Below are positions 24,001 through 34,014 of a DNA stretch of 64,000 nucleotides, piece by piece. Position numbers and translations under genes: made by a program. How positions within the stretch are numbered: position 1 is the stretch's first letter; each line of letters opens with the position of its first letter. The stretch is from Edaphochlamys debaryana (lineage: Eukaryota > Chlorophyta > Chlorophyceae > Chlamydomonadales), in assembly GCA_016858145.1 (NCBI GenBank), contig JAEHOE010000026.1:868001-932000 (forward strand), in the 5' to 3' direction. The notes under the pieces are model-generated. The model was given only the letters and a program-made list of their open reading frames with translations, searched no databases and was not told the DNA's origin.

Positions 24001-27000
24001 CCCACCCGCCCGCCCACCCGTCCCCTGCCCGTCCACCTCTTCCCCTCAGGCCGGGCGCACCCCCCTGTGGATGTCCGCCTCCGAGGGTGATGAGAGGGCG
24101 CTGCGCACTCTGCTGCACGCCAAGGCGCAGATCGACCTGCCGGACGACAAGGTGAGGGGCGGGGCACGTGCTTGACCTATCTTGAGCCAGCTACCGGCAA
24201 CCCCAACGGGATAAGATGAGATCCGAGTTAGCGCGTGTCATCTCATCGTCCTGACACGCGGACGCGGTCCCAGCCGTTGTCCTTATCTGTCTCTCGCCCC
24301 ACATCAACCTCGTTCCTGCTCTCCTCAGGATGGGCAGACGGCGCTCGCTGTTGCGGCGGTGCGGGGCCACACGGGGGCGGTGCGGACGCTGCTGCTGGCG
24401 GGAGCGAACGCGGAAGCCATGGACAAGGTTCGTCATACGCACTCCGGGAAGGGTCAAGATCTGTTTGGATCTCTGGGGCGGGAGAGCTACACTGAAACGT
24501 TTTGCCTACCTGATGTGCACCTGACCCCCCATCCCCTCCAACCCTGTCTCACCTCACCTGTCTTCCTTCGTGCCCGCCCGTTGCTCCCTGTGTAGGAGGG
24601 CATGACCCCCCTGGCGCTGGCCGCCCGGGCGGGCCGCCTGGGGGTGGTACGGGCGCTGCTGCTGGCGGGCGCCCGCGCAGACAACCGCACTTCGGTGAGG
24701 GGGCGGACGAGAGCGGGGTGGGGTCACTCTTAGCCCCGAGTGCAATCAATCCACAGCCTGACGAGTCAATTGTGCAAGCTGCCGCAAGCCGTGCCCCAAT
24801 CGCACTCCTTCTTCACTGCCCTCCCCATCCCCTCCCCACCCCCCCAGGACGGTCGCACTGCTCTGGAGGTGGCGCAGGAGGCGGGCAAGGCCGAGGTGGC
24901 GCGGGCGCTCAAGCAGGCGGGGGCGGTGGACGCCAAGGAGGAGGTGGGTGCAGGGCTGCTCGTGTAAACCGGAGAAACCAGGCGCGGAGGAGGTGGGTGT
25001 GTTTTGAGGGCGAGGGGCAGTGAGCCTAGAGGACAGGCCTCTGTGACTGCTGCTGCTAGCTCCGCTGGCTCTTGCCGTCTTGCTCCCACTCACCCACCAC
25101 CCTTTTGAAAACCCTAGGCCGAGGCCGCCCGGCTGCGGGCTCAGGCGGAGAAGGAGGCGGCTGCGGCCGCGGGGCGGGTGGCTCTGCTGGCGGCCGTGCG
25201 GGGGGGGCAGGCGGCCGAGGTGCGGCAGCTGCTGGAGGAGGGGGTGGCGCCGGACGCCCAGGACGAGGTGGGTGGGGGAGGTGGCTGGGTTCGGTGGGGG
25301 GAGGATGGGGGGGGGGGATGGAGGGGAGGTGGAGGAGAGGAGGGTGGGGTAGGTCTGAGGGGTGTGGTCGTACGGGTCCCTTGGGTGCCCAAGGGGCATG
25401 CCGCATGCGTTGCGTACAGGGCGGGATGTGGGAGGGGTGTAAGAGGCTTGGTCCCGTAGGTTGACCCGACTTTAGATTCATGCCATGACCCTGTACATAT
25501 ATACGCGTGTGTCGTTGTGCGGCAGACCAGCTACACGGCTCTGGGCATCGCCGCCGCGGGCGGCCGGGTGGCCATGGTGCGGGCTCTGCTGCAGGCGGGC
25601 GCACGGCCCGACACCGCACCCAAGGTGGGGATCGGATGGCCGGAGGAGGGCCGGAGCGTGAAGAGGCGGGCCTATAAGATACTGGTACCACCTGACATCC
25701 ACTCACTCCGAACGCCGAACGGAGGGATTGTAGCCAACTGACGCACTCGGCCGCATCTGCCGTACCCCAGCCTCAACCTGGCACCCTGCCCCATGCGACC
25801 CCTCCCCGCACCCCCCAGGGCGAGCTGACCCCCCTGGCTCGTGCAGTGGCCGAGGGCCGTGCAGCCACCGCCCGGGCTCTGCTGCTGGGGGGCGCCAACG
25901 CAGAGGCGCTGGACCATGTGCGGGGGGTGGAGGGGGGCCAGGGGAGGGCGTCGACGGGCGGTTTGCGCCTGGCCTTGCAACCGCGGGGCTGTTGCTCTTA
26001 GTCAATGCGTGGTGATGCCGACCCCCGACCCGACCCCGGCCCTGACGACCTCGAGGTCACTTACCGTGCCCCTCCGCCCCCGCCCCGCCCCACCCCCGCC
26101 CTCCCCGCCCCCACCCCAGGAGGGCCTGACGCCGCTGCAGGTGGCGGTGCGCGCGGGCCACCGGGACATCGCGCAGGCGCTGGTGCAGGCGGGGGCCAAC
26201 ACGGCGCCCATCGAGAGCGTAAGCGGGGGCGGGGCGGCGGGGGAGGGGCCGGCAGGGGGCCCCACAGGGGGTGCACAGCTCCGCGCCACTGTCTTGCCCG
26301 GCCCCGCGCCTCCATCTGGCTTGGATCAAGTCCCCGGCTTCAAACCTGTTTAGACCCATGCGTAACCTGCACCCTGAAATCTGCAACCTGCAACCTGTAA
26401 CCTCAAACCCAATGCCTTGCGTACCTGCCCGTCACCTCTGTGCCCCCAGGACCAGCGCAAGACCGATTTGGGTCGGGAGCTGCTGGCAGCTGCCAAGCTG
26501 GGGGGGCTTAGCCAGGTGGAGGCGCTGCTGGTGGAGGGCGCCAAGGCGGACGTGTCGGATGAGGTGCGTCGTACATCGTGCGATTTACACACCCCGCTCT
26601 CGGACTCGGGAATGCTTAGGGGGGCCTTGCCGTCTTCTTCTTGCCGCCGTACCCAATGCCCCTCTCTTCCCCACTCCTGCCCCACTCCACACACCCTGCA
26701 GGAGGGCCTCACGGCGGTGCACCTGGCGGCTCGGCAGGGCCACGCAGACACGGTGAGGGGGCCCATTTGAGGGGAGCGGGGGCGAAATTGCCGCCGTATC
26801 CGACATGCGTGAGACTGTACCCGGTGCGGGCGTTGTCCCCGTACACCTTACTGAACTCGATTTCCAATGGTCCAACCCCAACCGGACGTGCAGGTGCGGG
26901 CGCTGCTGCGGGCGGGGGCGGACGCCAACGCCCAGACCACGGCCTTCGTCGGACAGGTGAGGCAGGGGTAGCCCAAGTGCTCTGCTCCCGGGAATGGCCC

Positions 27001-28186
27001 ACACTCCCACATGCGGTGCGCTCTCAACCTCTGGAGTCTGCATCCCGCTCACACGTGCCCTTCCCACGCCTCCCACACCCGCTTCCAGGGCGGCCGCACG
27101 CCCCTGCACTTTGCCGCGGCCGAGGGGCGGCTGGAGGCGCTGCGGGCGCTGCTGGCGGGCGGAGCCAGCCACGAGGCAGCGGACTGGGTGGGTTCCGAGC
27201 CTTGTGGCCATACTGGCAGTTCCCCTACACCCGTTGACCCTTTGACCGTTTGACCCCTTTGACCCTGTGGCCCCGGTGTGCCCTTGAACGGGCCTTCGTG
27301 CACACGACTGCTTCGACGGCGCCTGCGATGCTGTGCGTCTTCACAGCCCCTTTCCCCCCTGTGTTCCCCCCTCCCCACAGTTCGGCCGTACGCCCCTGGT
27401 GGCTGCTGCCGTGTTCGGCGACGTGGAGGCGGTGCAGGCGCTGCTGAGCGCAGGGGCCTCGGTGCACGCAGCAGACAAGGTGCGTGCGTGCGTGGTGGTG
27501 GCGTGGGGCGGACGCGCCTGCCCTGCTGGGGCGCGTGTGGGGCGCATCCCCGCACATCCCCGCCCTGGCAGAGGCCTCCTGTTCCGCACTGCGCGCACCG
27601 CCTAGCTCGGACGGCCGTGACCACCGGCAGCGCGCTCCCGTTCTGCCACAACACGGCCCCTAGACTGCTAGAGCCAGCGTGGGCTGCCTTGAAAGCTGCT
27701 GTGACCGTTCCTGCCCCGCCCTTTTCTCTGCCCCGTCTGGGCTCGCAGGACCAGCGCACGCCGCTGCACTACGCCGCCAGGAAGGGGCACTGGGCGGTGG
27801 CGCGGGCGCTGCTGCAGGCGGGGGCGGACCCCCTCGCACGGGACAAGGTGAGAGCCCGCGTGATGGAACCCGCACGTGATGCAGTCGTGGAAGCGACGGG
27901 CCGTGTGGTGTCAGTGAACTGTCCCGCGTAGTCCGGTCCACTATTGATCATGCACCGCGCAGCAACGCCCCTGCCTTCTGTCGTTTCACTGAGCTGGCCC
28001 CAGCTGTAGCGCTCGACGTGCTGTAGGGAAGGAGCCATCATTGTGCACCGCACCGCACCGCACCTGACCCGCCCTCCACGTCCCCGCCCCGGCGCCCAAC
28101 GCCTCCAGAACGGACGCACGCCCCTGGATGCGGCCCCCGCTGGCTCCACGGTTGCGGAGCTCATCCGCGTCAGTGCAGGCATGTAG
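13987..28186 (+). CDS. Giant ankyrin-repeat protein with a central HET-like domain
   Basis: I model 45 exons giving about 1,984 residues. The first ATG in frame is at 13987 (a second lies at 14041); the TAG stop is at 28184-28186. Order: a low-complexity Ser/Pro/Gly N-terminus (residues 1-320), nine ankyrin repeats, a linker, four more repeats, an IQ/helical segment (826-906), a HET-like domain (about 930-1150), a helical region, an Ala/Glu coiled coil (about 1300-1350), then about 18 ankyrin repeats to the C-terminus. Eighteen exons are exactly 99 nt, one 33-residue repeat each, in phase 0. HET domains in fungi trigger self/non-self cell death and ankyrin repeats bind proteins, so a sensor-effector role is plausible but is only inference. 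No nucleotide-binding domain is seen. The main uncertainties are the 5' end and exons 4-5. Confidence 0.82.
15196..17327 (+). other. First ankyrin array (exons 2-10)
   Basis: Exons: 15196-15294, 15425-15523, 15737-15805, 15985-16014, 16136-16234, 16439-16543, 16674-16772, 17035-17133 and 17256-17327. All are in phase 0, and most encode one whole repeat beginning (D/A)GRTPL and ending at a GADxxxxDK-type turn. The third and fourth exons together make exactly 33 residues (23 + 10), which argues that the intron between them is a real GC-AG intron (CAG|GCGGGT) rather than an error. The last exon is a 24-residue partial repeat that closes the array. Confidence 0.75.
17419..18759 (+). other. Linker and second ankyrin array (exons 11-15)
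   Basis: Exons: 17419-17481 (Gly/Ser/Gln linker), 17599-17871 (Ser/Ala linker ending in a new cap LLAAVVGGDLGEVQRLL), 18062-18160, 18333-18431 and 18643-18759. The second cap shows that a fresh ankyrin stack starts after the linker, rather than a continuation of the first. Confidence 0.7.
18876..19118 (+). other. Exon 16: helical segment with a candidate IQ motif
   Basis: The 81 encoded residues are strongly helical and charged. They contain LQQLMRGRTAR (about 18966-18998), which fits the IQ consensus (I/L)QxxxRGxxxR exactly. IQ motifs bind calmodulin or calmodulin-like EF-hand proteins. One short motif can occur by chance, so this is a candidate only. Confidence 0.45.
19214..20997 (+). other. 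HET-like domain (exons 17-22)
   Basis: Exons: 19214-19308, 19474-19579, 19697-19779, 20005-20105 with its first base at 20004, 20436-20585 and 20799-20997; the phases close exactly. In order the protein shows AVLSWRWG, WVWIDWSCVPQ, MRSKAFYARARACLVV and YFSRVWTLAERIARFG. These match the HET order of (A)LSYxWG, WIDxLCIxQ, a serial-position residue block with a Tyr-x-x-Ala element, and RxWTxQE. HET is the effector domain of fungal heterokaryon-incompatibility proteins, with remote TIR similarity. The assignment rests on motif order, not on a profile score. Confidence 0.68.
20238..20485 (+). repeat. Triplicated 3' splice site and exon start in the HET domain
   Basis: The exon 21 beginning, read as S-C-V-P-Q-Y-S-A-G-S, occurs three times, each after a CAG acceptor, starting at 20238, 20343 and 20436. 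Only the third runs on into the rest of the exon. The offsets of 198 and 93 bases are multiples of three and the intervening frame has no stop. Confidence 0.8.
21202..21310 (+). repeat. Duplicated acceptor and exon 23 start
   Basis: A C-tract, CAG and about 26 bases of exon 23 (GCCGATGCCATGCTCAGCAG) are repeated 77 bases upstream of the exon start used in the model (21279). The offset is not a multiple of three, so use of the upstream site would break the frame. Confidence 0.75.
21279..22883 (+). other. Exons 23-27: post-HET helical region and coiled coil
   Basis: Exons: 21279-21401, 21595-21633, 21879-21998, 22204-22269 and 22473-22883, all in phase 0. The first four encode a helical region that probably completes the HET-associated fold. 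The last encodes an Ala/Glu/Arg-rich segment with regular hydrophobic spacing (a likely coiled coil), a Gly/Arg linker, and a third ankyrin cap (LLEAARVGDEPEVQRLL). Confidence 0.65.
23067..28186 (+). other. C-terminal ankyrin arrays (exons 28-45)
   Basis: Exons: 23067-23165, 23399-23497, 23634-23732, 24050-24151, 24329-24427, 24596-24694, 24848-24943, 25118-25267, 25526-25624, 25819-25917, 26120-26218, 26450-26563, 26702-26752, 26894-26956, 27089-27187, 27381-27479, 27749-27847 and 28109-28186. Caps at 25118 and 26450 start two further stacks. One repeat is split over two exons (26702 and 26894). The last exon ends in a half repeat followed by TAG. Confidence 0.75.
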
Positions 28187-28884
28187 AGACACAAGTGTGT
28201 CAAGATATGGTAGACATCACTTCAATTACGTTTCCGGTCGATGGCGGAGAGGAGCAGCAGGGTAGGGTACCGGTACCCATACCGGTCACATGCAGTCACT
28301 TGCAGGCCGGATCACGCAAGCAGCGTTCCATCAAGACATCGCTTCATGAACTTGGTACTTGGGATTGAGAGCAAAGGGTGGCGACGGTGCGGGCGGCCCT
28401 AGGCGCTGGATCCGTTTCCGAACGGCGGCGGAAAGGAGCGGCAGCGGAGGGCACCGGGTACGTCCGGGGGCGCGCTGCGATGCGTGGCATTAGCCTGACG
28501 TGCACCGCGTGGCTGGCGTAGGGCGCAGTCACCTCGGGAGGACTGGGGACTCATGGGGGCGGGGAGGCATGGCCGCGGACCTAGTGGGGGGGTCACGACG
28601 AGGGGGGGGCTGGCAACATCATGGAGGATGAGGGCAAGGTCTACTGCAGGGCGAAGTACGGAGTGTCCAAGCCCGCGTGCAGCTAGTCGGAGGGAAGTGA
28701 GGAGGGATACTGTACCGGAATTCATCGATACCCTTGATTCATCATAGCGACGTCAAGGTGCCGCCCCTGGGGGAACATGTAAACGTTTACGTGAAGTGCT
28801 CGACTGTCCATGTCAGAGGCTGCCACACATAGAACGGGGAAAGTAAGGACGGCTAGGAGACTGCGGGAGCCGAATGGCGATACC
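28187..28884. other. Intergenic 3' of the ankyrin-HET gene
   Basis: No gene is supported. A segment at about 28231-28276 (TTTCCGGTCGATGGCGGAGA and onward) recurs in diverged form at about 28413-28461. A perfect 14-base palindrome, GGGTACCGGTACCC, lies at 28265-28278. Confidence 0.55.
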
Positions 28885-29099
28885 GCAGTTGAGGGAGCTC
28901 AACCAGACCCAGGACCTTGTGAGGGCGGCGGGGACGGGCGGGGTTGCCAAGGGTGTCGTGGATGCCGCGCCGAGGAGGCACGCCGTGCTGTGTGAGTCTG
29001 CAAACTTGCGATATCCTTTTTAATTGTAATAGCTCAACAGCACAGCACACAGATGAAGGTCCTGTAGCCTGTTTACGCCACGTTGACCAACAAAGCAGC
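28885..29099 (+). promoter_or_regulatory. 5' flanking block shared by MYND genes (MYND-4 copy)
   Basis: Contains GTGTCGTGGATGCCG, GGCACGCCGTG, GTCTGCAAACTTGCG and GAAGGTCCTGTAGCCT in the same order and spacing as the flanks of MYND-2, -5 and -6, ending just before the ATG at 29100. Confidence 0.5.
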
Positions 29100-32000
29100 A
29101 TGCCGCGCCGTCGCGCGGTGGCCCGAGCGGCTGCAGCTCGAGTTCAAACGCCCGAGGAGCGTGCTCTAAATACGCTGAAGTCCATGGGCCGGCAGGCGCT
29201 CAAGCTCGCAGACGGCCGGGATGCTTGCGCTCGGTCGCCCACGGTTTTCAACGCAGCCTGCGAGGCATTCTCACGTCGAAAACGCTTGAAGCGGTCGGCG
29301 ATGAGGGCCTGACCGGTCTGGTCATCATGCTGGGGCTCGCGCTGCGGCGTGCCGCTCCTGGAGCCCCCGGCATCAGCGATGCCCATCGCACGGCCTACGC
29401 CTCGCTCCACTCCAAGCTCGCGGTCATCCTCATGGACATTGAGAGGGCAGTGACTGAGCATAAGCTTAGCCCCGGCACGGCCGTGGAGCTCTGCTCGGCC
29501 CTGATCAAGACCCACACGCTCCGCGCCTTCTGCCCCCTGCTGGCCGCTGCGTCCTCCGCCCTGCTGCCCCCGCCCGGCCAGCCTCAGCCCCGGGCCCCGC
29601 GCCGCTTGGTGCAGTCCTCCTTCGTCCTTCTTCAGGAGGCAAGCAACGCGCTCGGCCTGATCGTGGACGTCCTCAAGCGTTACTCCCAGCCGGATGTGTG
29701 CCAGCCCCTGCTCTCCACGCTGGCGACGGAGCTGGCTGAGAGCGGGCTGCTGGAGCACTGGTCTCGGCTGGCGCTGGCGCTGGGAGGACGCGAGGGGGTC
29801 GAGGAGCGAGCCGCGAGACTGACTGTGCAGATGGGCTTGAACCTCATGGTCTTGATACAGAAGAAGTGGGATCACGGTACGCTGGCGGGCGCTGGAAGGG
29901 CTTGGGACTCCTGGTCCGAGCTGCTCCTGTCCGGCTCGAGCCCCTCTCTGGTGTACCTGCTCTCCTCGCACCTGGTGGCCCTCGCCGCGGAGCTGGACGG
30001 AGGCCCCACCTACGGCCTGCCCGCGGCACCGGAGGAGGAGGGAGCGGCGGCCGGGCCCTCGAGCAGCGCACCGGCCCCGGCGCCCAAAGGCCGGCCACCC
30101 CTGCCCCTGCTCGATGTCAAGGAATCACGGCTGGGGCCCGGTCAGCCTGTCGACATGCGGCTCGCTGGCTTCGCTCTGTACCTGCTGGTACGGTGCATGC
30201 ATACCGTGGAGACGACAGCGACTGCAGACTTGCTCGAGGGCCCACCTGCGGTCTGCTGGCCAGAGGATGTGGCGCTGACTAACCAGGCAATCGTACGGCG
30301 CACGTGCGCCGCTCGCCTGCGGGGCCTGGAGGAAAAGTTCGCTGATGCTGAGAGGCGTATCGTCGAGGCAGTCGGGGTAGAGGGGCCGTCCGGAAAGGCG
30401 ATGGGAGACAGGGATGCAGCTGACGCCAAGATTTCATTAAAAGAAAGAGGAGTGCGCCAAGGTACTTGCAGCCCTGCGGCGGCGGGAGCCGTTTGCTGAC
30501 GTGGCCGCCGCCTACCAGCTGGGCATGCGCCTGGCGCGGGCGGCGGTTCTCTCGCTGCACGGCTGCCCGGGCCTCACCGCTGCGTCCTGTGGGGCGACGG
30601 GCGAGGGCGCGTGGGAGGCGCTGGTGGCGGCTCACAACCCCTCCGGCTGGCAGGACCCGGCCTCCGGGCTCGGCAACGGCGGGGCGGCTCGCGTCTGGCC
30701 GTGTTGCTGAAGTTGCTTGGCGGGCGTTGAGCCTTGCACGAATGGCCCTTCTTGCGGCCATAGACATGAAAGACGCGGCCGCTACGCATGCCGTACTGCC
30801 GTGGCAGCCACGTCAGCTTGGCAGCTGGTGGAGGGCCGCCATGGCGTGGGCGGGGTTGTACTGGCAACAAGAGGGGCAATTACTGCCCGTGCTTGGCCGC
30901 GTTTCGACCTCCAGCCTCAAAGTCATACGGCGACGTGTTGCTTCGATGCTTGGTAAGTCTGTCCACATTTTCCAACCTGCCAACAGTGCAAGATTCAAGT
31001 CTAACTCTCGGCCTCCCAATTTGATTGTTCCCGTAGGAGGCCCGTCCACAGACGTTATTGCAGCGGCCAGAGGGAGACGCCTGCGGGCCTTTGAGGGCCG
31101 GATCCGTCACCCGGATGGGCTCAGGTGGGCCCCACGCACTTGCTGTCTGCCGCTATCTTGATGCGTTTCCATTGTACTGCTGTGGAACTGAGAACCGGGG
31201 AAGAAGTAGCCCCACGTCTCCGAACGGCACCGAGCCGTAAACCCTACGCCTCCTGCCACCATCCGTCCACAGGTCCGTATTCTCGCGAGGCCTGCTGCCG
31301 GAGGCCACCTGGACGGACCTGCTGACCCACTCCCAGGCCGCTGACGTGGCGTCCCTGGCGGGCACCGTCGCCAAGCTCCTGCGCCGCCGCCCCTCCCCGG
31401 AAGAGGGCCTGGGCGATGTGACGGCGCTCGCTCGCCGCTTCGGGCTGATGGCGGAGAGGGGCGTGCCCGGGGAGGGCTTGCAGCGCCGGAACGTGGCGGT
31501 GCAAGCCGCCACCGGCGGGGCGTCAGGAGCGGTCCCGGCGGTGGGGTCAGCTACTGCCAGCGGCGACGGCAGCGGTGCGGGCTCCGACCTTCCCCTCTCC
31601 GCGGCCTGCATCGCCCTCCAGCTGCTGCCCGAGGCCGCTCGTGTGGGCCGGGCCCTGGCGGAGGCCGTGCTCCCGCGCCTGTCCGCCCCCGCCCCTCCCC
31701 CGGATCTCCGGCCCCTGGAGGACCTGGTGGCCCTGCTGCTCGACTGGATGCCGCCGCTCGTGCTGGCCGCCAGGCCCCTGGGTGGGGTGGGCGAGGGGGC
31801 GGGGGCAGGAGCAGCAGCTGACTGGGGAGCGGCGGAAGCGGCAGCATCCCCGGCCCAGGCGGTGTCTGCTGCTGGCACATGGGGCAAGCTCCTGTGGAGG
31901 CAGCTGGACCCAGCATGAGTCCTGTCGGCGGCTCTGCGGCTGGTCCCCACCTGCAGTGGGCTTCGCAGCCCCCTGAGGATCGCCCTCTGGGCGCTGGCCG

Positions 32001-32578
32001 TACGACAGCCTGAGGGGCTGTGCATGATGCTCAAGGACTCTAAGATAGATGAAAGCGCCGAGGCCTCCATGCAACAGATTAGCGAGATCCTCAGGCAAAC
32101 AACAGGCTGCCCTTGGGAGCTCGAGCGGCCCGAGACCGGGCCAGGCGCGCGCACGCTCCTGGGCCCCAGCATCCGCCTGCTCCGAGAGGCGCTCGGCCCG
32201 GGCGGTGCGTGCGAGGAGCCACAGCTCCTGACTCAGCTCGAGGCCCTCTCTGCGTGCTCCAGTCTGTCCGAGGCGGCTGATCTGGGTCGGGGGCTCGGCG
32301 CGTCGCCGGGCCCCGCCCAGCTGTATGCGGGCGCGACGGCGGTCCTGGCGTCTCCCGCCGAGGCGCGGCGGGCTCTCCCCGGCTGCTCCAACCCCGCCTG
32401 CACCAACCTGGCGGGGCCCAGCGAGGCGGCGCTGTCGGTGCAGCGTTGCGGCGGGGGCTGCGGGGGCGCAGCGAGGTACTGCTGTGAGGGGTGCCGGGAG
32501 GCGCACTGGGCGGCGGGGCACGCGGAGGAGTGCGGGGCGGCGGGGGGGTCGAGCCAGGCTGGGGTGCAGGGTGGCTGA
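29100..32578 (+). pseudogene. MYND-4: multiply broken MYND zinc-finger family copy
   Basis: The layout matches the family (exon 1 29100-30952, exon 2 31037-31124, exon 3 31273-32578) but the frame is broken at least four times. A net loss of 7 bases near 29270 shifts the frame. A second shift lies near 30430-30450, just before the ECAKVLAALRRRE block. A third follows the loss of the PPLPP stretch near 30665. TGG in the DPAW motif has become TGA at 31916. The MYND finger (CSNPAC, CGGGC, YCCEGC, HWAAGHAEEC) is still readable. Exon 3 is closest to MYND-5 and -6 but in the opposite orientation, and it keeps AAG where those two have TAG. Confidence 0.85.
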
Positions 32579-34014
32579 GCATTGGCGCAAGCGATTGCGT
32601 GCGTACGGTCAAGCCCCGCAGTAGCAGATCCATATGCACGTGTATCATATCGATAGTAGCCAGGCAATGATGTAAAGGATTCAGATCAGGATCGTGTCTG
32701 ATGCCAGAGACGGTATGCCGGGGAAGAATACGCTAGGGCTGGGGCAGGTAACGCCATTGCCGCGGTCGGGCCGCCTGTGCAGGGTTCTGGGCCTTAGGAG
32801 GGTTAGGCAGCGGCATGGCAGAGCACTGGTGAAGCCTGGCTTTGCACATAACTGTGGCGCTAGCAACGGTCTGGCCCGCATGCATACCCACGTGGCTGCC
32901 GATGCCGTGGTGGACCGCAACCAGTCTGGTAGCGGGTGTCCTTTGGGTGGCTTACGCCATGTTCGGCAGCACCCGAGTCTTGGCTTTCCGTTGGGTGGCA
33001 TAGGCGATGTGAGCAGCCAGGTGGCTTGCTTGTTCCTTGTTGGGATGGGGGAGCGAGGGAAAGAACGGTGGCAGCTTGACGAGCCAGTGCTCATCCTAGG
33101 CTGCTCGATGTCGTTGGCATGGTCGGGTTGTCCTTACCACTGAGTGTCGTGTCGGCTTAATCCGTTCAATGCTGAGCCGGGCCACGATATACGGGGGGTG
33201 CCGGGTGAGGCGAATGGAGCTAGCGGAGGCTCGATGCGGGCGTGCGGCGGGGCAGGGACAGTTGGCGCGTTGTTGATACTTGATCTTCCTAGTGCGTCCT
33301 GGGCATAAGAGCTGATAATGTGTCCTCGCTGCTGGCGCATCATGGACTATAGTGGGCCCTAGCCCTTGGCTCCTTGGCCAGGCCGAGTGCCGTGGAAGCA
33401 ACCTTGGCCCAAACGGTAATGATGCTTGGCTTTTGCATTATTCAGCCCGCGTCCCTCTCCCGCGCAAGCGCCCTGCGCGGCCTTCCGTGCCTCACCGCAT
33501 GCTGCATGCATCAGTCCAGCGTGTGGCGGCTGCGCTCCGCCTCGCCTCACGCCGGCACCACCTCAGCGCTAGCGTCACCCGTCAAACCTACCACCCGATC
33601 CACCCAGCTTGGACCCGGTTGATCCCTTCGCTCCGATGATGTCAGGCCGGAGCAGACAACCCGCAGCCCTTTCTGTCCCCTCAGCCCGCCCTCCACTCCT
33701 AGCTCGACCCCGGCTGGCGCACAACCCGGCCCCCGCCCTCGGCCCTCAGAGCCAGCTAGCGTCCGCCCGCCCGTCCGGCCGGCCTGGCCCGGCCCATCCA
33801 GCACCCCAACCTCAGCCCTCAACCAGCTTGCTTCTGCGCTCCACCTGCCCTCAGCTCGCAGCGCTGGGCCCGCGGGTCTCGGCCCTCAGCGGACGTCCGC
33901 GTCTGGCGGGCGCCGCAAGCCCCACGCTTGGCCCTTTGCCCCTAGGCCTGAGCCCTCATCAGTTTCAGGTCCCAGCCCCGGGCCCCAGGACTGCTGTACG
34001 GCAGCGCTCGGCCC
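32579..34014. other. Intergenic between MYND-4 and the coiled-coil gene
   Basis: No gene is supported. TGTAA, the usual volvocine polyadenylation signal, lies about 90 bases after the MYND-4 stop (about 32669). Between about 33735 and 34015 the phrase CTCGGCCCTCAG or close variants recurs four times, in what is probably the 3' flank of the minus-strand coiled-coil gene. Confidence 0.5.
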
